From assembly GCA_047974625.1 (NCBI GenBank), contig JBKECK010000111.1:1-64000 (forward strand): a DNA stretch of 64,000 bases, given 5' to 3'. This document shows positions 53,099 to 60,894 of this stretch, in pieces. Origin of the DNA: CADEDH01 sp047974625. GTDB lineage: Bacteria > Actinomycetota > Acidimicrobiia > Acidimicrobiales > SZUA-35. A program made the position numbers and the translations under genes. Numbering within the stretch: position 1 is the first letter of the stretch; each line of letters begins with the position of its first letter. Below the pieces are notes generated by a model, which had not been told where the DNA came from, made no database searches, and worked only from the letters and a program-made list of their open reading frames with translations.

Positions 53099-53962
53099 TC
53101 AGGCCGGAGTGGCCCGCCCCTCCAGGACCTGCAGACGCCGGTTGACCACGTCGCCGAGACTGACGATCCCGACCAGGGATCCGACCGCGGTGACCGGCAT
53201 GTGCCGGATCCGCCGGTTGGTCATCCGCTCCATAACGTCGGCCACCGAATCGTGGGTGGTGCAGGTGACGACGTCGGTGACGGCGGCGTTGTCCACCGAA
53301 ACCCCGAGGAAGGCGGCGCCGTCTCGGGCCAGGCCTCGCATGATGTCGCGTTCGGAGAGGATGCCCTCCACCCGGGCACCGTCCGATGACAACACCAGCG
53401 CCCCGATCCGGTGCCGGTCCATCAGGGCGATCGCCTCGGCCACCGAGGCGTTACGCCGGACCGTCACCACCCCCGGCGACTTCGTGTCGACGATGGCGCT
53501 GATGGGGGTGTCGATCTCGAGGCTGCGGCCGTGCCGGCGGGCGGCGACCCGCATCACGTCGGTGGCCGTCGCCCACAGCCCCGAGCGCGACGCGGTCCGT
53601 TCGAAGCCGAGGCGGCCGTAGTAATCGGAGATCCGGTCCTGGTCGAGCTCGGCCATCGGGTCGACCTCGATCAGGGTTCCGGGCGGGGTACGGCGCACCG
53701 CCTCAACCAGCAATCGCTCACCGATCCCGTGACCCCGGTGGTCCGGCACCACGACGTGCTCCCAGACCAGCAGGACACCGGACGGTTCGTCACTGGTGGC
53801 GATGTAGCCCACGGCCTCGTCGCCGATCCAGGCCACCAGGATCAGGTCGTCGGGGCGGGCGTCACGCGAGGCGAAGAGATACTCCCGCTCAGCCGACGCC
53901 GACTGGTGCAGGCGAGCGAGCACCTCGCCCGGCCGGCTCTCGGTGATCGTGATTACGTCCAC
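53099..53962 (-). CDS. GNAT acetyltransferase - CBS pair fusion
   Basis: A 287-residue fusion. Residues 1-140 are a GNAT acyltransferase with the acetyl-CoA loop VVPDHRGHGIGERLL (about 71-85) and YYGRLGFERT. Two CBS motifs follow (about 155-210 and 222-278; GILSERDIMRGLARDG and GIVSLGDVVNRRL). A CBS pair usually binds adenine nucleotides and would let ATP, AMP or a similar ligand control acetylation. The target is unknown. GTG at 53962 is 7 bases after TAGTGT, with no Shine-Dalgarno. A long hairpin separates it from the upstream ACT gene. Confidence 0.92.
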   Translation of the reverse strand: MDVITITESRPGEVLARLHQSASAEREYLFASRDARPDDLILVAWIGDEAVGYIATSDEPSGVLLVWEHVVVPDHRGHGIGERLLVEAVRRTPPGTLIEVDPMAELDQDRISDYYGRLGFERTASRSGLWATATDVMRVAARRHGRSLEIDTPISAIVDTKSPGVVTVRRNASVAEAIALMDRHRIGALVLSSDGARVEGILSERDIMRGLARDGAAFLGVSVDNAAVTDVVTCTTHDSVADVMERMTNRRIRHMPVTAVGSLVGIVSLGDVVNRRLQVLEGRATPA

Positions 53963-53969
53963 ACGGGCG

Positions 53970-53975
53970 ACACTA
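53970..53975 (-). promoter_or_regulatory. Putative leaderless -10 of the GNAT-CBS gene
   Basis: TAGTGT, 7 bases before the GTG at 53962, immediately downstream of the 21-bp-arm hairpin. Confidence 0.45.
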
Positions 53976-53984
53976 GTAGGTCAC

Positions 53985-54034
53985 CCCGGACCGGTCCCGT
54001 CCGAACCGGTAGATTCGGACGGGACCGGTCCGGG
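53985..54034 (-). terminator. 21-bp perfect inverted repeat (I-shaped terminator) behind the ACT gene
   Basis: Arms of 21 bases (53985-54005 and 54014-54034) match without error around an 8-base loop, CCGGTAGA on the plus strand. It begins 33 bases after the ACT stop codon on the minus strand and ends 10 bases before the -10 of the next gene. No U-run follows, as in the U-less terminators described for actinobacteria. Confidence 0.65.
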
Positions 54035-54066
54035 CACCGCGCCACCAGCCGTCCGCTCCCCCGGCG

Positions 54067-54465
54067 TCAGCGCACCGGGGATCGTCGCAGCTGCTCGATG
54101 CAGGCGATGGCCTGGTCGACGAGCTGCACCGGCACCAACAGGTGGTCGTGGTAGTAGCCGGCCAGCACGTTGCAGGGGATCTCCCACTCGGCGAGGGCGT
54201 TGCTCACCGCCGCGGTCAACCCGACCGCTTCCAGGCCGGTGTGGACCTCGATCGTCAACCAGGCGGCCTCGAACTCGACGGGCCAGCCCCGACGCCGAGC
54301 CGCTTCGACGGTGACCACCACCGCCATCCCTTCCCGCTCCGCCACCACGGCGTGGATACCGTCGGCGTCGGTCAGCTCCGCGACGCAATGGACCGTGAAA
54401 CGGCCGCTCCGGTGGGTGACCGAGAGTGCTTCCAAAATGCGGTTGATGTTCGCTTCCCCCGTCAC
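54067..54465 (-). CDS. ACT-domain protein
   Basis: A 132-residue protein of the tandem-ACT type (DUF2241/CASTOR-like). The C-terminal ACT part reads AWLTIEVHTGLEAVGLTAAV, SNALAEWEIPCNVLAGYYHD, then HLLVPVQLVDQAI. Proteins of this group are small amino-acid sensors with no known reaction. GTG at 54465 is 8 bases after TACGGT; the frame is open 29 codons further, without resemblance. Neighbours give no clue to the ligand. Confidence 0.82.
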   Translation of the reverse strand: MTGEANINRILEALSVTHRSGRFTVHCVAELTDADGIHAVVAEREGMAVVVTVEAARRRGWPVEFEAAWLTIEVHTGLEAVGLTAAVSNALAEWEIPCNVLAGYYHDHLLVPVQLVDQAIACIEQLRRSPVR

Positions 54466-54473
54466 CGCCTGAC

Positions 54474-54479
54474 ACCGTA
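54474..54479 (-). promoter_or_regulatory. Putative -10 of the ACT gene
   Basis: TACGGT, 8 bases before the GTG at 54465. Confidence 0.4.
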
Positions 54480-54523
54480 CCGGGCCGTCGTGCCGCCGCG
54501 GTGGATCCACATCCGCCGCCCAC

Positions 54524-55894
54524 CTAATTGCCGATGCGGGCGGCGGACACACGGCCCGGGTGGTGGGCCGGCAGCCGGGGACGACCGAACAGCTTCTGGC
54601 GGAGCGGCCCGGGCCGGTACTCCGACTGCATCCGGCCCCGGGCCTGCAGGATCGGCACCACCCCGTCCACGAAGTCGGTGAACGCCCCCGGGGTGACGGT
54701 CGAGACCAGGTTGAACCCGTCGGCGCCGTGTTCGGCCAACGATTCCAGCCGGTCGGCGATCTGTTCGGGGGTGCCGACCGTGAACTGGCCGGTCATCTGG
54801 CGGGCGGCCACGTCCCGGACGGTCCAGGTCCGGTCCGGGGCGGCCTCGGCCATGGCCTTGACCATGCCGGTCATAGCGTTCAGGTCGAGGGTCCCGATCG
54901 GCCGGTCCAGGTCCTCGACGCCCAGGTCGATCCCGATCGTGCCGCTCAGGTGGGCCAGGCCCCCCTCGATCGAGAGCGAGTCCCGCAGGTCGGCCTCCTT
55001 GGCCCTGGCCTCCGCCTCGGTGCCGCCGACCACCGGGGTGACGCCCTGGAACACCTTGATCTCGCCCGGGCGGCGGCCGTGGCGGGCGGCCCGGCGCTCC
55101 ACGTCGGCCTTGATCTTGGCCACCCCGGCCCCACTGGTCACCACGAAGATGCACTCGGCGTGGCGAGCGGCGAACTCACGGCCCCGGTCCGACGAACCGG
55201 CCTGGAACAGGACCGGGGTCCGCTGGGGCGACGGTTCGCACAGATGGGGCCCGGGCACCTGGTAGTAGGGGCCCTCGTGGTCGATGGTGCGGACCTTGGC
55301 GGGGTCGGCGTAGATCCCGCCTTCACGGTCGACCACCACCGCGTCGTCGGCCCAGCTCCCCTCCCACAGCTTGTAGAGCACGTCCAGGTAGTCGTCGGCC
55401 CGGTCGTAGCGGTCGTCGTGGGCGGGCAGGTCGCCCAGGCCCAGGTTGCGGGCCGCCGACGGGAGGTAGGAGGTGACGATGTTCCAGGCCACCCGGCCGC
55501 CGGTGAGATGGTCGAGGGTCGATGCCCGGCGGGCGAACACGAACGGGTGGTCGGCCATGACCGAGCCGGTGTAGGCGAAGCCCAGGTTCCGGGTCACGGC
55601 GGCCATGGCCGGGATGAGCAGGGTCGGGTCGTTCGACGGGATCTGCATGGCTTCGCGGATCGAGGTCTCCGGACCGCCACGGTAGGTGTCGTAGACCCCG
55701 ACGACGTCGGCCAGGAACAGGGCGTCGACGTACCCCGCCTCCAGGATCCGGGCCAGATCCAACCAGGGGTCGAGCGACCGGTACTCGAGCTGGCGGGTGT
55801 CGGGCCGGGTCCACAACCCATGGTGGATGTGCGACACGCAGTTCATGACGAACGCGTTGAACAACAGCCGCGGCCGACCGCGTGGCTCGTCCAC
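54524..55894 (-). CDS. LLM-class flavin-dependent monooxygenase, NtaA/DszA-like
   Basis: A 456-residue luciferase-like TIM barrel of the NtaA/SnaA/DszA branch: LLFNAFVMNCVSHIHHGLW at the N-terminus, EAGYVDALFLADVVGVYD, DHLTGGRVAWNIVTSYLPSA, and GTPEQIADRLESLAEHGADG near the end. These enzymes usually take FMNH2 from a separate reductase and oxidise chelators, sulfones or similar compounds; the substrate here is unknown. Although F420 genes are in the window, this branch is normally FMN-dependent. The start is GTG behind AAAGGAG (6-base spacing). The coiled-coil peptidase gene ends 54 bases upstream. Confidence 0.92.
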   Translation of the reverse strand: MDEPRGRPRLLFNAFVMNCVSHIHHGLWTRPDTRQLEYRSLDPWLDLARILEAGYVDALFLADVVGVYDTYRGGPETSIREAMQIPSNDPTLLIPAMAAVTRNLGFAYTGSVMADHPFVFARRASTLDHLTGGRVAWNIVTSYLPSAARNLGLGDLPAHDDRYDRADDYLDVLYKLWEGSWADDAVVVDREGGIYADPAKVRTIDHEGPYYQVPGPHLCEPSPQRTPVLFQAGSSDRGREFAARHAECIFVVTSGAGVAKIKADVERRAARHGRRPGEIKVFQGVTPVVGGTEAEARAKEADLRDSLSIEGGLAHLSGTIGIDLGVEDLDRPIGTLDLNAMTGMVKAMAEAAPDRTWTVRDVAARQMTGQFTVGTPEQIADRLESLAEHGADGFNLVSTVTPGAFTDFVDGVVPILQARGRMQSEYRPGPLRQKLFGRPRLPAHHPGRVSAARIGN

Positions 55895-55948
55895 TCCGGT
55901 CTCCTTTCGATCACGCCGATCCCGGGAGCCCGAGGGCCGGCGGGCCGT

Positions 55949-57142
55949 CTATCGCCCGTTCACGCTCCAGTGCCACGGCTCGCTCGGCAGGTTGTAGAGA
56001 CCGTAGTTGGCCGCGTTGGCGACCAGCCAGTTCCAGGCCGCCCCGGAGCGGGACCGGATCAGGCTCCCGCCGGAGGTGAAGTCGATGGCCTTGCCCTGCT
56101 CGTGCATCGAGCTGCCGGGCCGGGCCGTCGGCGGGCGGCACTGGCTGGCCGGCATCTGGTAGATGGCGTAGCTGCTGGTACCACAGTTCGACTTGCGTAC
56201 CGCGATCTGGGATTCGGGGCTGCGGTAACCGCCCCCACCGAGGTCGAGCCCGGCGGCGGCGGCATCGGCCAGGAGACGCTGGACGTCGCCGACGATGCTG
56301 ACGTGGACGTAGATGCCGTTGCCGGCCAGGGCGATGTCACTGTCGGTCACGAGGGTGGGCGGGGACCCGCCGCTGGAGGCCGGGGCCCGGGGCGCCCGTG
56401 CCAGCGAGCCGCTCAGGCCCGAGACGTCGGTGTCGAGATCGGCGCCGATCGCCCGCAGGGCGGCCTGCTCGGACAAGAGCTGGTCGAGCCGAGCCTCGGC
56501 GGCATCGACCGTCTCCTGCTGCGCCTGCTGGTCGTTCTGCAACTTGAGGAGTTGTTCGTCGCTGGAGGCCTTGGCGTTCTCGGCCGCCACCTGGGCGGCG
56601 TCGGCGTCGGCCTTGCGGGCTTCGAGGTCGTCCTGGGCTAGGCGAAGCTCGTCGACCACGTCGAGATCGCTCTGGGTGGCCTCCAGCCGCATCGTCTCCA
56701 TGCGCAGGGCCTTGGTCGGGTCGTCGACGCTGAACAGGACGGCCTCGCCGTTGCCGTCCCCACCGCCGACGAAGGTCTCCACGGCCATGGCCTGGACCTC
56801 CACCTCGACCTCGGCCACCTTGGCTTCCGCCTCGGCCACGTCGGCCGCGGCGGCCACCACCTCGTCCTGGGCGGCGACCAGCTGCTGGTTGGCCGCGTCC
56901 ACCTGGGCCTGCTGGTCTTTCACCTGGGCGTTGAGGGCGTCGAGCGAGGCCGTGAGCGCATCGACATTGTCGCTGGCCGCGTCGACCTCCTCCGCCTTGG
57001 CCGCCTCGGCCGCGTCCTGATCAGCGGGCGCGGTCTGGGCCACTGACGGTGCCGCCGTGACCGTGAGGGCCAGGGCGGCGACGACGAACAGGGCGAACCG
57101 GCGCGCCCGAGGAGCAGTCTGCCCCCGGTCGCGTTGTCCCAT
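55949..57142 (-). CDS. Secreted coiled-coil protein with M15-type (VanY-like) peptidase domain
   Basis: A 397-residue exported protein. A signal peptide (about 1-35, FALFVVAALALTVTAAPSVA) is followed by a long Ala/Gln/Glu-rich coiled coil (about 45-240), like the PcsB/EnvC-type regulators of wall hydrolases. The C-terminal domain (about 275-397) is of the D-Ala-D-Ala carboxypeptidase M15B type: zinc ligands H347 and D354 in MHEQGKAIDF, and E388 with H391 in EPWHWS. A cysteine pair (NCGTSS, SQCRPP) may form a disulfide. It probably trims peptidoglycan. GGAGGG lies 10 bases before the ATG. Confidence 0.9.
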   Translation of the reverse strand: MGQRDRGQTAPRARRFALFVVAALALTVTAAPSVAQTAPADQDAAEAAKAEEVDAASDNVDALTASLDALNAQVKDQQAQVDAANQQLVAAQDEVVAAAADVAEAEAKVAEVEVEVQAMAVETFVGGGDGNGEAVLFSVDDPTKALRMETMRLEATQSDLDVVDELRLAQDDLEARKADADAAQVAAENAKASSDEQLLKLQNDQQAQQETVDAAEARLDQLLSEQAALRAIGADLDTDVSGLSGSLARAPRAPASSGGSPPTLVTDSDIALAGNGIYVHVSIVGDVQRLLADAAAAGLDLGGGGYRSPESQIAVRKSNCGTSSYAIYQMPASQCRPPTARPGSSMHEQGKAIDFTSGGSLIRSRSGAAWNWLVANAANYGLYNLPSEPWHWSVNGR

Positions 57143-57186
57143 CTACCGACATCCCTCCGCCAAGAATGAAGTCAATCCGTCATACA

Positions 57187-57202
57187 ACGGTGATGCACCG
57201 TA
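57187..57202 (-). promoter_or_regulatory. Inverted repeat over a possible -10 of the M15 peptidase gene
   Basis: ACGGTG, 3 bases, CACCGT (57187-57201) overlaps a TACGGT hexamer read on the minus strand (57197-57202), about 50 bases before the start codon. It could be an operator; support is weak. Confidence 0.3.
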
Positions 57203-57251
57203 GCCGATCGTCACCTCCGCGCCACGTCAATGGGCCGAGGTGAACGCCGGA

Positions 57252-57272
57252 CCGGGGGTCGTGTCGCCCCGG
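57252..57272 (-). terminator. Short hairpin behind the CoA-transferase gene
   Basis: CCGGGG, 9-base loop, CCCCGG, 6 bases after the stop codon on the minus strand. Short arms, no U-run. Confidence 0.3.
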
Positions 57273-57278
57273 GCGGGA

Positions 57279-58460
57279 TCAGATGACGTGGCTATCCCGT
57301 AGGGCGACGATCTCGTCGTCGGTGTAGCCGAGCTCCCCTAGGACGTCGTCGGTGTGCTCCCCCAGGGCGGGGGCTCGGTGGTGGACCGAGGTGTCCGCAC
57401 CGGTCATCACCGCCGGGAAGCCGACGATCCGGGGCGGATGGTCCGTCCCTGGCTGGGTCACCGGGGACATCGCCCCGATGGCGGCGATGTGATCGTCGTC
57501 GAGGGCCTGCTGGGGGCTGTAGACGGGACCGGCGGGGATCTTGTTGGCCGCCATGGCGTCGAGGGCCTCGGCGTTGGTCCGATGGGCGCACCAGTCGGCC
57601 ATGATCCCCGACAGCTCCGCACCGTGGTCGCCCCGGGCCTGGTCGTCGGCGAACCGGGGGTCGTCGAGGAGCTCCGGGCGGCCCACCATCCCGGCCCAGC
57701 GACCGAACTGATACCCGCCGATGACACTGCACATGACCCACCCGTCGCGGGTGGCGAACACATCGGACGGGCTCGCCGTCTGACCCCGGTTGAGAGAAGC
57801 CTCCCGGTCGATGCCCAACATGTCCTGCTCGATCAGCATCGAGTTGGAGAGGGTCAGGGCCGAGCGGAGCAGGGCACCCTCGATGAGCTGGCCCTCCCCG
57901 GTGAGGTCCCGCTGACGGAGGGCGGCCAAGGTGGCGACGGCAGCGAAGGCGGCGGTGGAGAAGTCGACGTAGGGCACCGCGGCCCGGGTGGGGACACCAG
58001 CCTCGCCGGTCATGTGCAGGTTGCCTGACATGGACTGGGCCAAGCCGTCGAACCCGATCTTGTCCGAGATCGGCCCTCCGCTGCCGAAGGCGTTCACCGT
58101 GGTCAGGATGATGTCGGACTTGATCGCCCGCAGGGAGTCGTAGTCGAGCCCCATTCCGGCCAGGGTCTTGGGCGGGAGGTTGGCCACCACCACGTCGGCC
58201 CCTGCCACCAGGCGGGACACCACCTCGGCTCCAGCCGGCACGGTGGGGTCGAGGGTGAGACTCCGCTTGTTCCGGCCGACCTGGAGGAACAGGGCGCCGG
58301 TGCCGTCGTCGGTCACCGGGGTCAGGAAACGGTCCTCCCCGCCCTCCCGGCGTTCCACCCGGATCACGTCGGCCCCCAGATCACCCAGGAGCGTGGCGCA
58401 GAACGGGCCGGCGATGAACCGGCCGAAATCGATGACCCGGATCCCGTCGAGCGGTTGCAT
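57279..58460 (-). CDS. CaiB/BaiF-family CoA-transferase
   Basis: A 393-residue class III CoA-transferase that moves CoA between carboxylic acids. N-terminal segment: GIRVIDFGRFIAGPFCATLL, then DLGADVIRVER. The catalytic aspartate is in PYVDFSTAAFAAVATLAAL, and TLDPTVPAGAEVVSRLVAGA and RNKRSLTL are typical CoA contacts. Substrates unknown. A G-rich GGGGGA precedes the ATG by 6 bases. It lies between the peptidase gene and the 2-hydroxyacid dehydrogenase gene, all on the minus strand. Confidence 0.94.
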   Translation of the reverse strand: MQPLDGIRVIDFGRFIAGPFCATLLGDLGADVIRVERREGGEDRFLTPVTDDGTGALFLQVGRNKRSLTLDPTVPAGAEVVSRLVAGADVVVANLPPKTLAGMGLDYDSLRAIKSDIILTTVNAFGSGGPISDKIGFDGLAQSMSGNLHMTGEAGVPTRAAVPYVDFSTAAFAAVATLAALRQRDLTGEGQLIEGALLRSALTLSNSMLIEQDMLGIDREASLNRGQTASPSDVFATRDGWVMCSVIGGYQFGRWAGMVGRPELLDDPRFADDQARGDHGAELSGIMADWCAHRTNAEALDAMAANKIPAGPVYSPQQALDDDHIAAIGAMSPVTQPGTDHPPRIVGFPAVMTGADTSVHHRAPALGEHTDDVLGELGYTDDEIVALRDSHVI

Positions 58461-58566
58461 GGTGGTCCCCCTTTTGCGACCCCGGCGTCGGGTCCGGGTG
58501 GTGGTCGCGGCCCCGGCCCGGTCCCCGCCACGCTAGGACACCGGGGCGGAGGCGGACGAACCCCCG

Positions 58567-58588
58567 CCCGGCCGGCCCGCCGGCCGGG
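58567..58588 (-). terminator. Hairpin behind the 2-hydroxyacid dehydrogenase gene
   Basis: CCCGGCCGG, 4-base loop, CCGGCCGGG, directly after the octamer repeat array on the minus strand. A plausible U-less terminator. Confidence 0.4.
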
Positions 58589-58590
58589 GT

Positions 58591-58646
58591 GCGGTCAGGC
58601 GGTCAGGCGGTCAGGCGGTCAGGCGGTCAGGCGGTCAGGCGGTCAG
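58591..58646. repeat. 8-bp tandem repeat, seven exact copies, across a stop codon
   Basis: GCGGTCAG is repeated seven times without error. On the minus strand the first unit carries the TGA of the 2-hydroxyacid dehydrogenase gene (58643-58645). As 8 is not a multiple of 3, unit changes that reached into the coding side would shift frame, but every unit reads CTGACCGC and so offers a new stop. Confidence 0.97.
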
Positions 58647-59578
58647 TATCCGGCGTCGACGTCGATGACGCCGGCCAGCGACCGGCCGGCCACGAAGGCG
58701 GCGACGTTGGCTTCGATGTGGTGGGCCAACAGCGGGATCCCCATCTCCGGGGTGTTGCCCACGTGCGGGGTGATCAGGCACCGGGGGTGCCCCCACAGTG
58801 GATGCCCGTCGGGCAGGGGCTCGGGGTCGGTGACGTCGAGGCAGGCCCCGCCGATCCCGCCCGCGTCGAGGGCGGCCACGAGGGCGGCGGTGTCCACGTG
58901 GCCTCCCCGGGCCACGTTGACCAGCCAGGCGTGACGGGCCATGGCCTCGAACTCGGCCGGACCGATCACCCCGGCGGTCTCCGGGGTGAGGGCGAGGGCC
59001 AGCACCACGAGGTCGGCGTCGGGGAGCACGGTCAGGCGATCCTCGAGGGCCACGGTGGCGTGGGCGCCCGGCACCGGTTCCGGCCGGCGGCGCACCACGG
59101 TGACCCGGCAGTCGAACCCGGCCAGCAGGCCGATCAGCTCCTCGGTGATGCCACCGGCGCCGAACAGGACGACGTTCCCGTCCACCAGGTTGGTCCCGAC
59201 CGGTCTCGACCAGGTGGTGGCCCGTCCGTAGCCCACCAGGCCCCGCAGGCCGGCCAGGCCGAGAGCCAGGGCGTGTTCGGCCACCGGGCGAGCGTAGACC
59301 CCCCGGGCGCAGGTCCAGGTGCGGTCCCGGTCGAGGTAGGGGACGTAGGGCTCGATTCCCGAGAACGGGAGCGCCACCCACTCCAACCGGGGACCGGTGG
59401 CGACGGTGGGCGGCAGGTCGGCCGGCTTGGACGGGTCGGCCCAGACCAGGCCCCGCGCCTCCTCGACGGGGGCCACCCGGCCGCCGCCGGCCCGGACCGC
59501 GGCCTCGAGCGACGAGAACCGCCCGCTCTTCGGTTCGACCGCGATGGGAACCTCGCCGGCCCCCGGTACGTCACTCAT
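58643..59578 (-). CDS. D-isomer-specific 2-hydroxyacid dehydrogenase family protein
   Basis: A 311-residue NAD(P)-dependent dehydrogenase. The catalytic trio is visible: Arg in NVARGGHVD, Glu in DVTDPEPLPDGHPLW, His in LITPHVGNT. The nucleotide loop reads GAGGITEELIGLL, a mild variant of GxGxxG. EHALALGLAGLRGL is a family segment. The reaction is reduction of a 2-keto acid; the substrate is unknown. The ATG at 59578 follows GGAGAGGGAG by 9 bases; the upstream TTG is less likely. The C-terminal end runs into the octamer array. Confidence 0.92.
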   Translation of the reverse strand: MSDVPGAGEVPIAVEPKSGRFSSLEAAVRAGGGRVAPVEEARGLVWADPSKPADLPPTVATGPRLEWVALPFSGIEPYVPYLDRDRTWTCARGVYARPVAEHALALGLAGLRGLVGYGRATTWSRPVGTNLVDGNVVLFGAGGITEELIGLLAGFDCRVTVVRRRPEPVPGAHATVALEDRLTVLPDADLVVLALALTPETAGVIGPAEFEAMARHAWLVNVARGGHVDTAALVAALDAGGIGGACLDVTDPEPLPDGHPLWGHPRCLITPHVGNTPEMGIPLLAHHIEANVAAFVAGRSLAGVIDVDAGY

Positions 59579-59614
59579 CGCCAATACTCCCTCTCCGGCC
59601 TCTCCGGCGGCCCG

Positions 59615-59646
59615 GATCCCGCCGGTTCACCGGTCCGGCCGGGATC
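59615..59646 (-). terminator. Imperfect inverted repeat behind the cystathionine gene
   Basis: GATCCCGCCGG and CCGGCCGGGATC pair with one mismatch around a short loop. It lies 46 bases after the stop codon of the downstream-most transsulfuration gene. Confidence 0.35.
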
Positions 59647-59691
59647 TCCGGCGCGGGTCGGCCCCTGGTCCGGTGGACGATGTGGCCGCGG

Positions 59692-60843
59692 TCATCGGAT
59701 CGAATCGAGCGCTTGGACCAGGTCGGCGGTGAGATCGTCGGCGTCCTCGATCCCGACCGACAGGCGGACCAGGTCATCGGGCACCTCGAGCGGTGAGCCG
59801 GCGGCCGAGGCGTGGGTCATCACCCCCGGATGTTCGATCAGCGACTCCACCGCGCCCAGCGATTCGGCCAGGGTGAACAGCTCGGCCGCCTCGATCACGG
59901 CCACCGCCCGCTCCCGGGTCCCCACCCGGAAGCTGACCATGCCCCCGAAGTCCTTCATCTGGCGCTGGGCGGCGGCGTGGCCGGGGTGGTCGGCCAGGCC
60001 CGGGTAGAGGACCTCGGTGACCGCCGGGTGCCGGCCGAGCACCTCAACCACGGCCCGGGCGTTGGTGCAGTGCCGGTCCATGCGCACGGCCAGGGTCTTC
60101 ACCCCCCGCAACGTCAGGTAGCAGTCCCACGGTGCCGGCACGGCCCCGACCGCGTTCTGGATGAAGGTCAGGTGATCATGGATCCCGCCGTCGTCGACGG
60201 CCACGAACCCGCCCACCACGTCGGAGTGGCCGCCCAGGTACTTGGTGGTCGAGTGGACGACGATGTCGGCCCCGTGGTCGAGGGGACGCTGCAGGTACGG
60301 GGTGGCGAAGGTGTTGTCGACCACCAACCGGGCCCCGATCCGGTGGGTGGCGGCGGCCACGGCGGCGATGTCGACGACGCTGAGCAGCGGGTTGGTGGGC
60401 GACTCGGCCCACACCAGCCTGGTTTCGGCCGGCCAGCCGTCACCGAGGGTCTCCGCGGTGCTGAGGTCGTGCGCCGACCAGGTGATCCCGCTCCGGGCGA
60501 ACACGGTGGAGATCAGCCGGAAGGTCCCGCCGTAGGCGTCGCTGCCCAGGACCACGTGATCACCAGGCTCGAGCAGGCGCAGGACGGCGTCGGATGCGGC
60601 CAGGCCGCTGGAGAACGACACGCCGAACGCCGCCCCCTCCAAGGCGGCCAGGGCGTTCTGCAGCACGGTGCGGGTCGGGTTCCCGGTGCGGGCGTACTCG
60701 TAGCCCAGGTGTTTGCCCACCGCCGGCTGGGCGAAGGTGGACGTCTGGAACACCGGTACCGTCACCGCCCCCGTGGTCGTCTCCGGGTCCTGAGCGCTGT
60801 GGATCGCCTTGGTGGCGAATCCCCAGCTCGCGTCGTCGGCCAT
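59692..60843 (-). CDS. Cystathionine gamma-lyase / gamma-synthase
   Basis: A 383-residue PLP enzyme of the Cys/Met metabolism family. Visible: YEYARTGNPTR, FSSGLAASDAVL, ESPTNPLLSVVDI, VVDNTFATPY and the PLP lysine in HSTTKYLGGHSDVVGG. MetB and gamma-lyases cannot be separated by sequence here. The gene for cystathionine beta-synthase ends 52 bases upstream on the same strand, so a gamma-lyase making cysteine from cystathionine (reverse transsulfuration) is the likelier role. GGAGGAGG stands 10-13 bases before the ATG. Confidence 0.93.
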   Translation of the reverse strand: MADDASWGFATKAIHSAQDPETTTGAVTVPVFQTSTFAQPAVGKHLGYEYARTGNPTRTVLQNALAALEGAAFGVSFSSGLAASDAVLRLLEPGDHVVLGSDAYGGTFRLISTVFARSGITWSAHDLSTAETLGDGWPAETRLVWAESPTNPLLSVVDIAAVAAATHRIGARLVVDNTFATPYLQRPLDHGADIVVHSTTKYLGGHSDVVGGFVAVDDGGIHDHLTFIQNAVGAVPAPWDCYLTLRGVKTLAVRMDRHCTNARAVVEVLGRHPAVTEVLYPGLADHPGHAAAQRQMKDFGGMVSFRVGTRERAVAVIEAAELFTLAESLGAVESLIEHPGVMTHASAAGSPLEVPDDLVRLSVGIEDADDLTADLVQALDSIR

Positions 60844-60894
60844 CAGTGCGTGCCCTCCTCCGTTGGTGGGTGTGGTGGGGACCGGCCCGGTCGG

